From assembly GCF_000521465.1 (NCBI RefSeq), contig NZ_BAVR01000003.1, positions 49,139 to 113,138 on the forward strand: 64,000 nt of DNA. The letters run 5' to 3'. Numbering within the stretch: position 1 is the first letter of the stretch; each line of letters opens with the position of its first letter. Under the pieces are notes generated by a model, which was not told the DNA's origin, did no database searches, and was given only the letters and a program-made list of their open reading frames with translations. This DNA is from Acetivibrio straminisolvens JCM 21531. Lineage in GTDB: Bacteria; Bacillota; Clostridia; Acetivibrionales; Acetivibrionaceae. The position numbers were made by a program, and so were the translations under genes. Positions 1 to 8,571 of the stretch are shown here, piece by piece.

Positions 1-344
1 TGTATGATCTGCTTATGCTCCTTGACAGAGATTACGGAAAGCCAAATCTGATTATTAGCGAAAACGGTGCTGCCTTCAAAGATGAAATAAGCAGCAGCGG
101 AAGGATAGAAGACACAAAGAGAATTCAATATCTTAAGAGTTATTTAACTCAAGCTCATAGAGCAATTCAAGACGGTGTAAACTTAAAGGGTTATTATTTG
201 TGGTCGCTTATGGACAACTTTGAATGGTCTTTCGGATACAACAAAAGATTCGGAATTGTTCATGTCAACTTTGAAACCCAGGAAAGAAAAATAAAGGACA
301 GCGGCTACTGGTATAAGGAAGTTATTAAAAACAACGGCTTCTAG
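1..344 (+). CDS. bglA: Beta-glucosidase (GH1), C-terminal part
   Basis: This is the 3' end of a glycoside hydrolase family 1 beta-glucosidase, which hydrolyses cellobiose and short cellodextrins in the cytoplasm. The open frame runs from base 3 to a TAG at 342-344, so the start lies outside the window. The motif IISENGAA matches the GH1 (I/V)TENG nucleophile motif, with the Glu as catalytic nucleophile. The later stretch GYYLWSLMDNFEWSFGY is the conserved aglycone/glucose-binding signature, and KRFGIVHV follows as usual. The end sequence YWYKEVIKNNGF fits BglA of C. thermocellum as I remember it. A strong hairpin terminator follows the stop. The neighbouring lichenase supports a beta-glucan utilisation locus. 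Confidence 0.93.
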   Translation, partial: YDLLMLLDRDYGKPNLIISENGAAFKDEISSSGRIEDTKRIQYLKSYLTQAHRAIQDGVNLKGYYLWSLMDNFEWSFGYNKRFGIVHVNFETQERKIKDSGYWYKEVIKNNGF

Positions 345-378
345 CCTCATGCATCAATAATAACCGGTATAAAACACA

Positions 379-418
379 AATGCTAATGGGCATCCATATC
401 CGAATGTCCATTAGCATT
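379..418. terminator. Bidirectional intrinsic terminator
   Basis: A 15-bp inverted repeat (arms 379-393 and 404-418, one G-T wobble) lies between the converging bglA and the small minus-strand gene, with T-rich sequence on the plus side. It probably ends bglA and may serve both genes. Confidence 0.8.
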
Positions 419-425
419 ATTTACT

Positions 426-617
426 TTAATCTATAATCCTGAAGCAATATATTTTATCAACGCTAATGTGTTGAACTCTATTTTTTCTCTTAAGTCCAAT
501 CCATCCATCACGACATTCACTTACCAGTCCGGATATACCAACATGAAGGAGCGTAGACCACAAAGAAAGATATACCACAACCTTCTTTCCCACATATTGT
601 TTTAAATAACCATCCAT
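426..617 (-). CDS. Small hypothetical protein (63 aa)
   Basis: I do not recognise this protein. The ATG at 615-617 (MDGYLKQYVGKK) is preferred over an in-frame GTG six codons upstream because AGGGTGGT lies about 6 bases before it and overlaps the upstream GTG region. The protein is compact, alternates hydrophobic and charged residues (KKVVVYLS, GLVSECRDGWIGLK) and ends in a hydrophobic beta-like strand, a pattern compatible with a small beta-barrel such as an Sm-like fold, but this is only an impression. It has no signal peptide or membrane segment. It is a single gene facing bglA. Confidence 0.6.
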   Translation of the reverse strand: MDGYLKQYVGKKVVVYLSLWSTLLHVGISGLVSECRDGWIGLKRKNRVQHISVDKIYCFRIID

Positions 618-832
618 TAAAATACCACCCTTCACATTTTTCTGGATAGTTCATCCGTTATAAGTCCTATTTCGGTACTTAAACTGTATTAACGAACTAA
701 AAAGAATATGTAGGGAATTAAGCTAAAAAACTATCCACATATATATTTTATCATTATTGCCGCACAAAAAGAAGCACATAATTTAATTTTACTCCAATTA
801 TCCGGAATAATTATCAAACGCAAAATTCAAGC

Positions 833-876
833 AAAAAACTCTGTAATTGAAACAAATCAAATTACAGAGTTTTTTG
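833..876 (-). terminator. Terminator of the lichenase gene
   Basis: Inverted repeat with arms at about 834-850 and 858-876 (AACTCTGTAATT and its complement). On the minus strand it is followed by a T run. It sits about 50 bases beyond the lichenase stop. Confidence 0.8.
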
Positions 877-928
877 AATGGGGTTTTGAGAAGAATATAA
901 TTAATTTTGGGTGCACACAAGCTTAATT

Positions 929-2635
929 TTAGAGTTCCGGAATCACTCGCATTAAGTATCGTTTTAACTTTGAAAGATCTGTTGAGTCAATTTTTCCGTC
1001 ATCATTGAGATCAGCAACTCTTAAATCATTAACCGGAAATTGATTAATAATTCTGAGTATATATCTTTTATATGCTGCATAATCTGTTGAATTAACGGCT
1101 CCATCACCGTTTACATCTCCTTTTCGGAACCCAATGCCGTTCGTTGGAGTCGGAGTAGAAGTTGGAGTTGGAGTCGGAGTATTTTGCGGAACGCCGTCGG
1201 GATAGTATTTTACATATTCATATTCTGCTGTTAATGGAGTTTTTCCGTCATATGGTCCAAGCCATCCGTCAACACCTATTCCAGGCCATAAATTCATCAT
1301 AATTTTACCCGGAGTAACAGGTATATTTCTGGTTCCTCTATAGACTTTTTGTCCGTCAACATAGAAATCTATATAGCCCGGTCTCCACTCAAAACCATAT
1401 GTATGGAAATCCTGAGATGCATCGAATCCTAGATTATGATAATATTCATTTCCGCCAACCCCGTCCTTGTACCAGTTGAATTGAACTTGGGTCGTGTTTT
1501 TACCTAAAATCTCGATATCTATTTCGTCCCACGGATTGTTGTCTGAAGGTCCTGTATATGTGAAAAATGATGAAACAATACCTGTATTCTTTGCAGCTTT
1601 CATTCTTACTTCATAATAACCGTATCCGAAAAATGATTTTGTGCGGTATTCGCCGCTTTTATACGGATATGAACCGCCATATTCCCTGTCAAGGGTTAAA
1701 ACCATCTTTCCATTGGAAAACGACACTTGAGAAGGTTTCCAAACACAGTTGAATACCGAACCGTTTGCCCAATCTGCCTTCTCCCATTGATTGGTGTCAA
1801 AGTTTGAAAACACTGCAACAAAGTTTGACGAATTAGGAGTCGGCTTAGAAGTAACCGCAGGGGTCGGAGTTGGAGTTGGAGTCGGAGTATTTTGCGGCAC
1901 TCCATCGGGATAGTATTTTACATATTCATATTCTGCTGTTAAAGGAGTTCTTCCGTCATATGGTCCAAGCCATCCGTCAACGCCTGTTCCAGGCCATAAA
2001 TTCATCATAATTTTACCTGGGGTAACCGGTATATTCCTGGTTCCGCGATAGACTTTTTTACCGTCAACATAAAAGTCTATGTAACCCGGTCTCCACTCAA
2101 AACCATATGTATGAAAATCCTGAGAAGCGTCAAATCCTAGATTATAATAATATTCGTTTCCGCCAACCCCGTCCTTGTACCAGTTGAATTGAACTTGGGT
2201 CGTGTTTTTACCTAAAATCTCGATATCTATTTCGTCCCATGGATTGTTGTCTGAAGGTCCTGTATATGTGAAAAACGATGAAACAATACCTGTGTTCTTT
2301 GCAGCTTTCATTCTTACTTCATAATAACCGTATCCGAAAAATGATTTTGTGCGGTATTCGCCGCTTTTATACGGATATGAACCGCCATATTCCTTGTCCA
2401 GAGTTAAAACCATCTTTCCATTGGAAAACGACACTTGAGAAGGTTTCCAAACACAGTTGAACACCGAACCGTTTGCCCAATCTGCCTTCTCCCATTGACT
2501 GGAGTCAAAATTTGAAAACACTGCAGAAAAAGGTGTATTTACCACATTGGCAGCTTCCACTTTTGGTAAAGGAGAAGCAAACAGCGGTAAAATCAACAAC
2601 AAAGCAGCTAATAATGAAATTACCCTCTTTTTCAT
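929..2635 (-). CDS. licB: Tandem GH16 lichenase with type I dockerin (LicB-like)
   Basis: A secreted cellulosomal endo-1,3(4)-beta-glucanase (lichenase). Order: signal peptide (about 1-28, KRVISLLAALLLILPLFA), GH16 domain 1 (about 37-245), Pro-Thr linker, GH16 domain 2 (about 273-481), Pro-Thr linker, and a C-terminal dockerin (about 505-568) with two Ca-binding repeats (DVNGDGAVNSTD and DLNDDGKIDSTD) carrying the Ser-Thr cohesin-recognition pairs. Both GH16 copies keep the catalytic motif DEIDIE. The C. thermocellum LicB known to me is about 334 aa with a single GH16; here 568 aa results from an in-frame duplication, and the two copies are almost identical. RBS GGGAGGT lies 6 bases before the ATG. 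The gene has its own promoter and a LacI-type operator, and is divergent from the lacI gene. Confidence 0.92.
   Translation of the reverse strand: MKKRVISLLAALLLILPLFASPLPKVEAANVVNTPFSAVFSNFDSSQWEKADWANGSVFNCVWKPSQVSFSNGKMVLTLDKEYGGSYPYKSGEYRTKSFFGYGYYEVRMKAAKNTGIVSSFFTYTGPSDNNPWDEIDIEILGKNTTQVQFNWYKDGVGGNEYYYNLGFDASQDFHTYGFEWRPGYIDFYVDGKKVYRGTRNIPVTPGKIMMNLWPGTGVDGWLGPYDGRTPLTAEYEYVKYYPDGVPQNTPTPTPTPTPAVTSKPTPNSSNFVAVFSNFDTNQWEKADWANGSVFNCVWKPSQVSFSNGKMVLTLDREYGGSYPYKSGEYRTKSFFGYGYYEVRMKAAKNTGIVSSFFTYTGPSDNNPWDEIDIEILGKNTTQVQFNWYKDGVGGNEYYHNLGFDASQDFHTYGFEWRPGYIDFYVDGQKVYRGTRNIPVTPGKIMMNLWPGIGVDGWLGPYDGKTPLTAEYEYVKYYPDGVPQNTPTPTPTSTPTPTNGIGFRKGDVNGDGAVNSTDYAAYKRYILRIINQFPVNDLRVADLNDDGKIDSTDLSKLKRYLMRVIPEL
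1161..2525. repeat. 708-bp-period tandem duplication of the GH16 module
   Basis: Units 1161-1817 and 1869-2525 are near-identical over about 657 bp, offset by exactly 708 bp (236 codons). Differences are scattered single bases, several of them synonymous. The second boundary falls in the Pro-Thr linker coding repeats, which may have promoted the unequal crossover. Confidence 0.9.
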
Positions 2636-2753
2636 AAGATACCTCCCGAAAAATAATAATATAATTGCCGCAGCAAAATTGTAACTCCAATAAAACTTCT
2701 GAAAAAATCAATTCAATCTATCTATTTATCTCAAATCTAGCATTCCAAACAAC

Positions 2754-2765
2754 TAACACGTGTTA
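2754..2765. promoter_or_regulatory. Candidate LacI-family operator
   Basis: Perfect 12-bp palindrome TAACACGTGTTA with a central CG, the usual symmetry of LacI-family operators. It begins about 11 bases downstream of the -10 of the lichenase promoter, covering the expected transcription start region, where binding would block initiation. The divergent LacI-type gene is the obvious candidate partner; this pairing is inferred. Confidence 0.6.
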
Positions 2766-2775
2766 ATTCGATTTT

Positions 2776-2804
2776 ATTATATAATATCGATTTTTGATTG
2801 TCAA
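2776..2804 (-). promoter_or_regulatory. Sigma-A promoter of the lichenase gene
   Basis: On the minus strand TTGACA (2799-2804), a 17-base spacer and TATAAT (2776-2781): both consensus hexamers at ideal spacing. It leaves a 5' UTR of about 130 bases before the lichenase ATG. Confidence 0.85.
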
Positions 2805-2901
2805 CCAAATCCATGCTTAGATAAAAAAGAATATGGTTCTAAATTATTGGGATGCAAAAAATCCAAATTATTCTCAATGCATACACAAACAGTAAACCCT
2901 C

Positions 2902-2930
2902 TTGATTAATTCCGATATCAGTGCTATCCT
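2902..2930 (+). promoter_or_regulatory. Possible promoter of the LacI-type gene
   Basis: TTGATT (2902-2907), 17 bases, TATCCT (2925-2930), ending about 48 bases before the start codon. The -10 is weak. No copy of the TAACACGTGTTA palindrome lies on this promoter, so autoregulation through that site would have to act at a distance. Confidence 0.4.
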
Positions 2931-2978
2931 TTACTTAAAAGGCTAATTTTTATTTTTCGGTATTAAGGTGGTTTGGGC

Positions 2979-4040
2979 ATGAATAGCAAGGATATAGCAA
3001 AAATCGTCGGTGTTTCAAGAAGTACTGTTTCCCGAGTAATAAACAACTATCCCGATATCCCTCAAGCAACAAGGGAAAAGGTATTAAAAGCAATAAAAGA
3101 ATATAACTATTATCCTAATGCTTCGGCCAGGAGGCTTGCAGGAATGAAAAGTTCCACATTGGGAATTTTCATTATTGACATTAGAGATAACGAAAAACCG
3201 CACCATGTAATTGAAAATAACGAGGACCTTTTATACGGCAATTCATATTTTTCATCGTTTATTAATGCTTTTATCGACCAGTCAAACAAAGCACAGTACC
3301 ACGTTTTGGTATCGACTATCTACAGTTCCAAGGAATTGTGGAAGATTCAAAGTGCTTTTTATGAGAAGAGAATTGACGGAGCAGTAATTATAGGAAGCAG
3401 CAAATCCGATTACAACAAAATTTTCGAAATAACGGATAAGGATTTTGTTACCGTTGCAGTTGATTTGGATATGGAAAGAGAAAATACAGGTACAGTTATG
3501 TCTGTGAATATCAATAATTATGACGGTGTGTCCGATGCGATAGATTATCTTATTGAACTTGGGCATAGAGATATTGCCGTTATCACAGGCGATTTAAACA
3601 AGCTTTCGGGTAAAATAAGGCTTGAAAGCTTTAAAGACGCACTTTTAAGACACGGCCTTCCATTAAATGATGCCTTTATTGCATATGGTGACTTTACCGA
3701 ACACAGCGGCTATGAAGGTATGAAAAAAATATTGGCCTCCGAAAGAAAGCCGACAGCCGTATTTGTAAGCAATGATACCATGGCTATCGGAGCATATAGA
3801 GCAATAGAAGAGCAAGGATTTAAAATTCCGGAGGATATTTCGGTTATGGGATTCGATAATTCATATATATCCCAATACATGTCCCCTCCCCTTACCACAG
3901 TCAATGTTTCATTGCCTGAAATAGCCAAATGTTCTATTGAATTATTGCTCGATTCTATTAATAATAAAGAGATAAAAAACAGGCAAAAAACGGTGAATGT
4001 TCAAATAATCAAGCGTAATTCATGTAGAAAAATCGTCTGA
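2979..4040 (+). CDS. LacI-family transcriptional regulator
   Basis: A DNA-binding sugar-responsive regulator of 353 aa. The N-terminus (MNSKDIAKIVGVSRSTVSRV) is a canonical LacI helix-turn-helix, followed by the hinge helix region (YYPNASARRLAGMKSSTLG) and a periplasmic-binding-protein-like effector domain ending in ISVMGFDNSYISQYMSPPLTTV, typical of LacI/GalR members. The ATG at 2979 is preferred to the TTG at 2973 because AAGGTGG is 7 bases upstream. It is divergent from the lichenase gene and downstream of bglA, so it probably senses a beta-glucan oligosaccharide, in the manner of the GlyR regulators of C. thermocellum. The ligand is inferred, not seen. Confidence 0.88.
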   Translation: MNSKDIAKIVGVSRSTVSRVINNYPDIPQATREKVLKAIKEYNYYPNASARRLAGMKSSTLGIFIIDIRDNEKPHHVIENNEDLLYGNSYFSSFINAFIDQSNKAQYHVLVSTIYSSKELWKIQSAFYEKRIDGAVIIGSSKSDYNKIFEITDKDFVTVAVDLDMERENTGTVMSVNINNYDGVSDAIDYLIELGHRDIAVITGDLNKLSGKIRLESFKDALLRHGLPLNDAFIAYGDFTEHSGYEGMKKILASERKPTAVFVSNDTMAIGAYRAIEEQGFKIPEDISVMGFDNSYISQYMSPPLTTVNVSLPEIAKCSIELLLDSINNKEIKNRQKTVNVQIIKRNSCRKIV

Positions 4041-4046
4041 AACAAA

Positions 4047-4832
4047 TCAGTTTCCGTTGTACTTTTCGAAAACAGCTTCGTTTGCTCTTACATCGAAATA
4101 TCCTTCTTGTCCGTCTCCGTATGTGAATATTAGTATATTGTTATCATCTGCGTATGACTTAAAAGTTATCGCACCTTTCCCCGGATATTCATATTTTTCA
4201 ACAGATACCTCAAATTCTGTGGGACTATATATTTTTTGCCAAATAACCCCTACGTCTTCATTGTCTTTTTTACATCCTGATGCCAAAATACTAATATTAC
4301 TTTTTGCCATTGTATTTATCTCATACTCAAGCATTCCTCTACCAAAAATAAAACCTGGCGTTGAAGGATCTGTATCCACTTTTTTTATAACTTGCTGTTC
4401 CTTAGGGAAGTAACCAAATCCATGTTTAAGCGGTTCAACATTAAGAATAGGGTTTCCTTTCTCATCCTTAGGAGCGTTTTTTAATTTCTTCTCATGCTCT
4501 TTTTCGTATTCGAGACGTTTTTTCTCAGTTTCCCTCAAATAAGCTTCATATTCCTTTTCACCTTCTATTTTTGCTTCCAATTCTTCCGGAACTTTTTCAC
4601 CTCTTCTTATGTACTCCTCTTTCATTTTGGTAAGTTCAGCTATCTTCGGATTTAAATATCCTTCTGCATCCTGTAAATTTTCAAAACCTTTTTCAGTTCC
4701 GGCACTAGTATTTCTCTCAATTAAATCGGTTTTAGATTGCTTATCAAAATTTTTTGCAATAGCTGTACCACTACTCAACAAAACAGCTATAACAGTTGTG
4801 ACTAAAATAACCTTTTTTGCTCGATTTGTCAT
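4047..4832 (-). CDS. Secreted protein of unknown function, coiled-coil N-terminal half
   Basis: No family recognised. The N-terminus MTNRAKKVILVTTVIAVLLS followed by SGTAIA-K is a signal peptide with a good signal peptidase I site near residue 26. Residues about 45-130 are highly charged, rich in Glu and Lys, and predicted to be helical or coiled coil (KMKEEYIRRGEKVPEELEAK). The C-terminal about 90 residues look globular and beta-rich, with a single Cys (ASGCKKDNE) that is not a lipobox. RBS AAAGGGG is 8 bases before the ATG. It converges on the lacI gene with a gap of only 6 bases. Confidence 0.7.
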   Translation of the reverse strand: MTNRAKKVILVTTVIAVLLSSGTAIAKNFDKQSKTDLIERNTSAGTEKGFENLQDAEGYLNPKIAELTKMKEEYIRRGEKVPEELEAKIEGEKEYEAYLRETEKKRLEYEKEHEKKLKNAPKDEKGNPILNVEPLKHGFGYFPKEQQVIKKVDTDPSTPGFIFGRGMLEYEINTMAKSNISILASGCKKDNEDVGVIWQKIYSPTEFEVSVEKYEYPGKGAITFKSYADDNNILIFTYGDGQEGYFDVRANEAVFEKYNGN

Positions 4833-4852
4833 CTAAATTACCCCTTTCTTTA

Positions 4853-6158
4853 TTAATTATACTGACTTGGCAATGCAATCCATGTGCGATACTCAAGAGG
4901 TTCACCTATTCCGTTTTGATTTAAAAAGTTATAAAAGTTTGCATATGATTCTTGGTTACTATATAAAGCAGAGCTAAACTCACTCCATTTATTTGTACTC
5001 AAAAGCCCATCAAAATAAAAAGCTCTCCACTTTTTCTGGTATGTCCATCTTTTAACGTGAGAATCGTTATAAATTTGAGGCATGCAATACGCACAGCTCA
5101 GTCCCCATGACAAATAATAAACATCACTTGCTTTCCATTGAAAATACCTACTACTAAAATCATCTTTAACAGACCAAGATGGATCCGTTTCACCTGACCA
5201 ATCATAAGTAGCTCCATTATGACTACCATAATTGTATAATCTACGATAAGCCCCCGTCTCACTAAATCCCCTTGCAAGCTCTTTTGTATATAAAGGGTCA
5301 TTCCAACCCATTTCTGCATCATAGCCTCCAAATACTTCTGTAACATTTTTACTATAGCTTATATTGAGCACAGCTTCTTTAAAAGCTTTACCATTATTAT
5401 ACCATTCCACCGTGTTATCTACCAACATTCCTCTTTGGTTAGTTACACCTACTACAACTTTAATTTTTGCAGTATGCTTAGGATGCTCATTATATCCACT
5501 AATAAAGGCATTTACAGCTTGAGTTATTTGAGAATAGCTCAAAAAACTGTCATTATAACCTTGAACACCATGAACAGAGCCTTGTTTCATAGGGCGACCA
5601 AAGCTTAATATTACAATTCCTTCAAGATTATTCGTATGATCACGACCTAAATATCTCATATAATCCGTTGAAGTAGTATTTGTAACATAGAATGAGTGGT
5701 TAAAAGTTTCTCCTTGAGTTTTAATGAACAACTTATACCTAGAATTTGCCGGGGGTGTGCCACCCCATTTTCTTACTAAGACATAGTAAGTACCGGTATA
5801 TGGAGCAGTGTAGCTAAAAAACTCTCCAAAATCTTGGCTTGTGTTTGAGTATGCTAATTGAACATAGTCTTTGTCGTAAAGATAGAAATCATAATCGCAA
5901 CCAGTAGGTATACTCGATAGATGAATATACATATTATCATTTTTTGTAGCATTAAACTTATAGTAGTCATTTTGATCACCTGATGGAAAAGTACCTTTAA
6001 TAGTAGCCTCAGAAAAATTATTACCAAGATTCTGTGCAGTTCCAAAGGTATCATTTGAACTAGTAGTTTCATATATTACATTATCATACGCAAAAACATT
6101 TTTAGAAGCAATTACCACAAAGAATACAATCATCATCAAAAAAACACTTTTTTTTCAT
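4853..6158 (-). CDS. Secreted PPC-domain protein of unknown activity (start shifted by an indel)
   Basis: A secreted protein whose residues about 25-150 form a bacterial pre-peptidase C-terminal (PPC) domain (DQNDYYKFNATKNDNMYIHL, then GTYYVLVRKWGG); the following about 280 residues match no family I can name, but are rich in aromatic residues with acidic loops (FGGYDAEMGWND, YDWSGETDPSW), suggestive of a glycan-acting fold. The strong RBS AAAGGAGG (6169-6176) and ATG (6156-6158) are out of frame with the body by one base: with seven rather than eight T at 6148-6155 the protein starts MKKSVFLMMIVFFVVIASKN, a perfect signal peptide. In frame as given, the body starts only at a TTG (6137-6139). 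Either a sequencing error or a slippery tract that switches expression. Confidence 0.75.
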
Positions 6159-6280
6159 TTGAACTAAGCCTCCTTTGGTTATTAAGTAAAAAAAGTAAAA
6201 AACTTGCCCATTCTGCTATAGATTCATGATCAATAATTAAGACTTTCTTTTTAAGTTATTACTATCAGATAATCCATAAT

Positions 6281-6323
6281 CAACAAAAAGGTGTATACTT
6301 TTGCCATGGCAACCCTTTTGTTG
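6281..6323. repeat. Inverted repeat of unknown role
   Basis: Arms 6281-6292 and 6312-6323 (CAACAAAAAGGT against ACCCTTTTGTTG, one mismatch) around a 19-base loop that contains GTATAC and CCATGG. It lies upstream of the PPC gene and beyond the IS630 remnant. It could be an operator-like site, an RNA hairpin or an old element end. The flanking sequence (6159-6562) is very AT-rich and holds no gene I can support. Confidence 0.4.
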
Positions 6324-6562
6324 AAACTTCAAGTGCTTTTGTCGATTAGAATTATCCTTAGATGTTTATTATATGTTATATTGTATATTACAAGTTAAAA
6401 TTTGTAAATAATAGAGTATATGCATATACATGATTATTATTTAAATTATTCTACTTTTTTATTTTTTCTTCATTTTTTAAAGTTTTTCTTATTTTATAAA
6501 AATGAAGATTTTAGTTGTTAGCAGGAAGGTAATTAATTTATATAGTTTAGGCTCGCAAAAAA

Positions 6563-7613
6563 TTACAATATATAGGCACAAAACCGCTCGATTTTCGCAG
6601 GAGATCTTTGTACAGTCATAAAGTATTTGCGTATCGCCTGCGCAATTTTATCCATGGATTCCAACAAGTGGTTTTGCGTTACATCCTTTCAGATATCTTT
6701 CCAAAGATGTTCGATTGAATTCAAATCGGAGCTATAGGGGGAGTGAATACTTAAGGGAGATATTCTTTATTGAATCCAATAATTCTATAACGCTTTTGGT
6801 ATAATGATACCGTACATTATCAAGAAGCAATATTACTTTCTTGTTGGCATAATACATTGAAGGCTTATATAAAAAAAATCTTAAAGCTTTCAGAATTAGC
6901 AGTTTCAGAGTTTTTAAAGTATACCTTGCCATCGACAGGATCTACTGCCCCAAACATAACAATTCTTTCCCCGGAACTGGAACTGTCAGTCGGCACAATT
7001 GGCTGTTCACCTTTGCATAACCACTCTAATGTTGTAGTACGTTCGTCTGTAAATATGCGTCATCTTCATAAAGTACACAGTGTCATCATCGGAGTTGGTA
7101 AGAAGGTCCTGTAGCTTCTCCCTGAATTGCTCCTGCTTTTCCTTCTTGGCATTCTGGCTCTGCTTCTTTGACCTTTGAAAAGTGAATCAAAGTTTATGGA
7201 CTAAGTCATATAAGCTTAAGGTTTAATAGTTGATACCCCACTAATTACTTATCCGCCTTTTTAACAAAAGCATAGTCCAGTTGCTTTTGTTGAACCCGCA
7301 TTCACGGGGAAACTTTCGCAAGGCTTCGTTTACTGCTTGCTTCTGCTCTCGTGATAAGTAACTCTTTCAGTTGCTGCGTCGAGTATCAATAAGACCGGCA
7401 ATACCATATTCGTTATATCGGTGCACCACTTACGGACATTGGTAGCTGCCATATGAATATCTTTAGATACTTCTAGACTTGGTTTACCATCCCAGGTCTG
7501 CAATACGGCGAGCATTCTTGTTCGAAGTTTTGAATCGTTGCAATCTCGAATGAAGCTTCATGTACATCATAAGAGTCGGTTTTTCCAGTTACCTCAAGTT
7601 TTCCTCTACTCAT
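6563..7613 (-). pseudogene. IS630-family transposase remnant
   Basis: A decayed DDE transposase. Read from 7613 downward in changing frames it gives an N-terminal helix-turn-helix part (RMLAVLQTWDGKPSLEVSKD, TNVRKWC), a central catalytic part (KKVILLLDNVRYHYTKS, the second Asp of the triad) and the C-terminal hallmark SPYSSDLNSIEHLWKDI with the final Glu. Stops and frameshifts separate all pieces, including a TGA right after WKDI. No clear terminal inverted repeats were found. It is dead and of IS630 type (LPPYSPDLNPIEHLW-like motif). Confidence 0.85.
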
Positions 7614-7732
7614 AATATCAGAGCCTTTCTATATACGTGCTCTAACATAATCTTCCAATAACAACAGACGGTATTTGATTCCGTTATCAAATCTATTAAT
7701 GCCCTTCATAATTTAATACCGTTTTCTTCATA

Positions 7733-8035
7733 CTATGATTGACCGACGCAAATTACTTGGCCTTCTTCTAAATTTTCTTTAAGTGCTTTCAGAACTTTAA
7801 TATCAGATAGTGTAACCTTTATGTATAAGCCCATCTCATCCTTTTTCTGTTTCGTGTAACTTGAATCGCTTGCATGTTCCTTAGTAGCCTTGCAATCTAT
7901 TTTTAAAACCTCACCTATAATAACAGCAATTGCATCATTGTATAAGGCATCTTACTGTCATACATAGGCCAATCTTCCATTAGAGTAATTGTTTTTTTGC
8001 TTTCATCAGAATACTCAACAATATTATTATCATGA
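7733..8035 (-). pseudogene. Decayed small ORF
   Basis: Reading the minus strand from about 8035 gives NNIVEYSDESKKTITLMEDW, then a frameshift, then DAIAVIIGEVLKIDCKA and on to a TAG at 7733-7735. The reading is protein-like over about 95 codons, but there is no start with an RBS and at least one frameshift. I do not recognise the family. Bases 8036-8266 contain nothing I can support. Confidence 0.4.
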
Positions 8036-8266
8036 TTTTACTTGTCAATTTTTTACTGATATAAAAATAAATGTACTGTAAGTAATGCAGTAACACCAAA
8101 AACAGTAATGCTAATTGTGGTTAGGCGCTTTTCATAAAACGCTTAAAAACACCTGAAATATAATTCTTAAGAAAAACTTTTTAAATACTTTTGAAATCTG
8201 AATTTTATATAAAAACTCGAAATTACGGTTAAAATTCTCAATTGATATGCACTTTTATCAACTCAT

Positions 8267-8521
8267 TTAATCGAATTTTTTTAGATATTCCTTAAATCTA
8301 TCTATCTCCATCTTTAATATAAACTGCTGATAGGCATTTTTTTCTGCCAAAGCATCGGCAAGGTTCTTTTTTGCCATAAAAGTACTTTTATCTGCTACAC
8401 CTTTTCCTTCCGACAAATAAACTTTCTGCTCATCATCGCTTAAGGTATAGTTTAACATTCCGGAAGACCCAAGATATTTTAGGCCCGCCTTTACAATGTT
8501 CTCCTCAACGCAAAGCTTCAT
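8267..8521 (-). CDS. Hypothetical protein (84 aa)
   Basis: No family recognised. The sequence is helical and charged (MAKKNLADALAEKNAYQQFI) with no membrane segment. It has no good RBS at the ATG, and the frame stays open upstream into the end of recJ (reading ...NKRNGRAYIDELS before the Met), so the true start may be earlier or non-ATG, or a frameshift may hide it. It probably belongs to the recJ operon as the last gene. Confidence 0.5.
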   Translation of the reverse strand: MKLCVEENIVKAGLKYLGSSGMLNYTLSDDEQKVYLSEGKGVADKSTFMAKKNLADALAEKNAYQQFILKMEIDRFKEYLKKFD

Positions 8522-8571
8522 GGAAAGCTCATCAATATAAGCTCTTCCGTTCCGTTTATTAATTATGTGCT

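Noticed and set aside
1130..1190. Short repeated GGAGTTGGAGTC units as a CRISPR or regulatory repeat
   Set aside because: They encode the Pro-Thr linker of the lichenase; the period is codon-based and there are no spacers. The same holds for 41115-41215 in the amidase.
6541..7740. Intact IS element with terminal inverted repeats
   Set aside because: The transposase is broken in several places and no matching ends could be found by eye.
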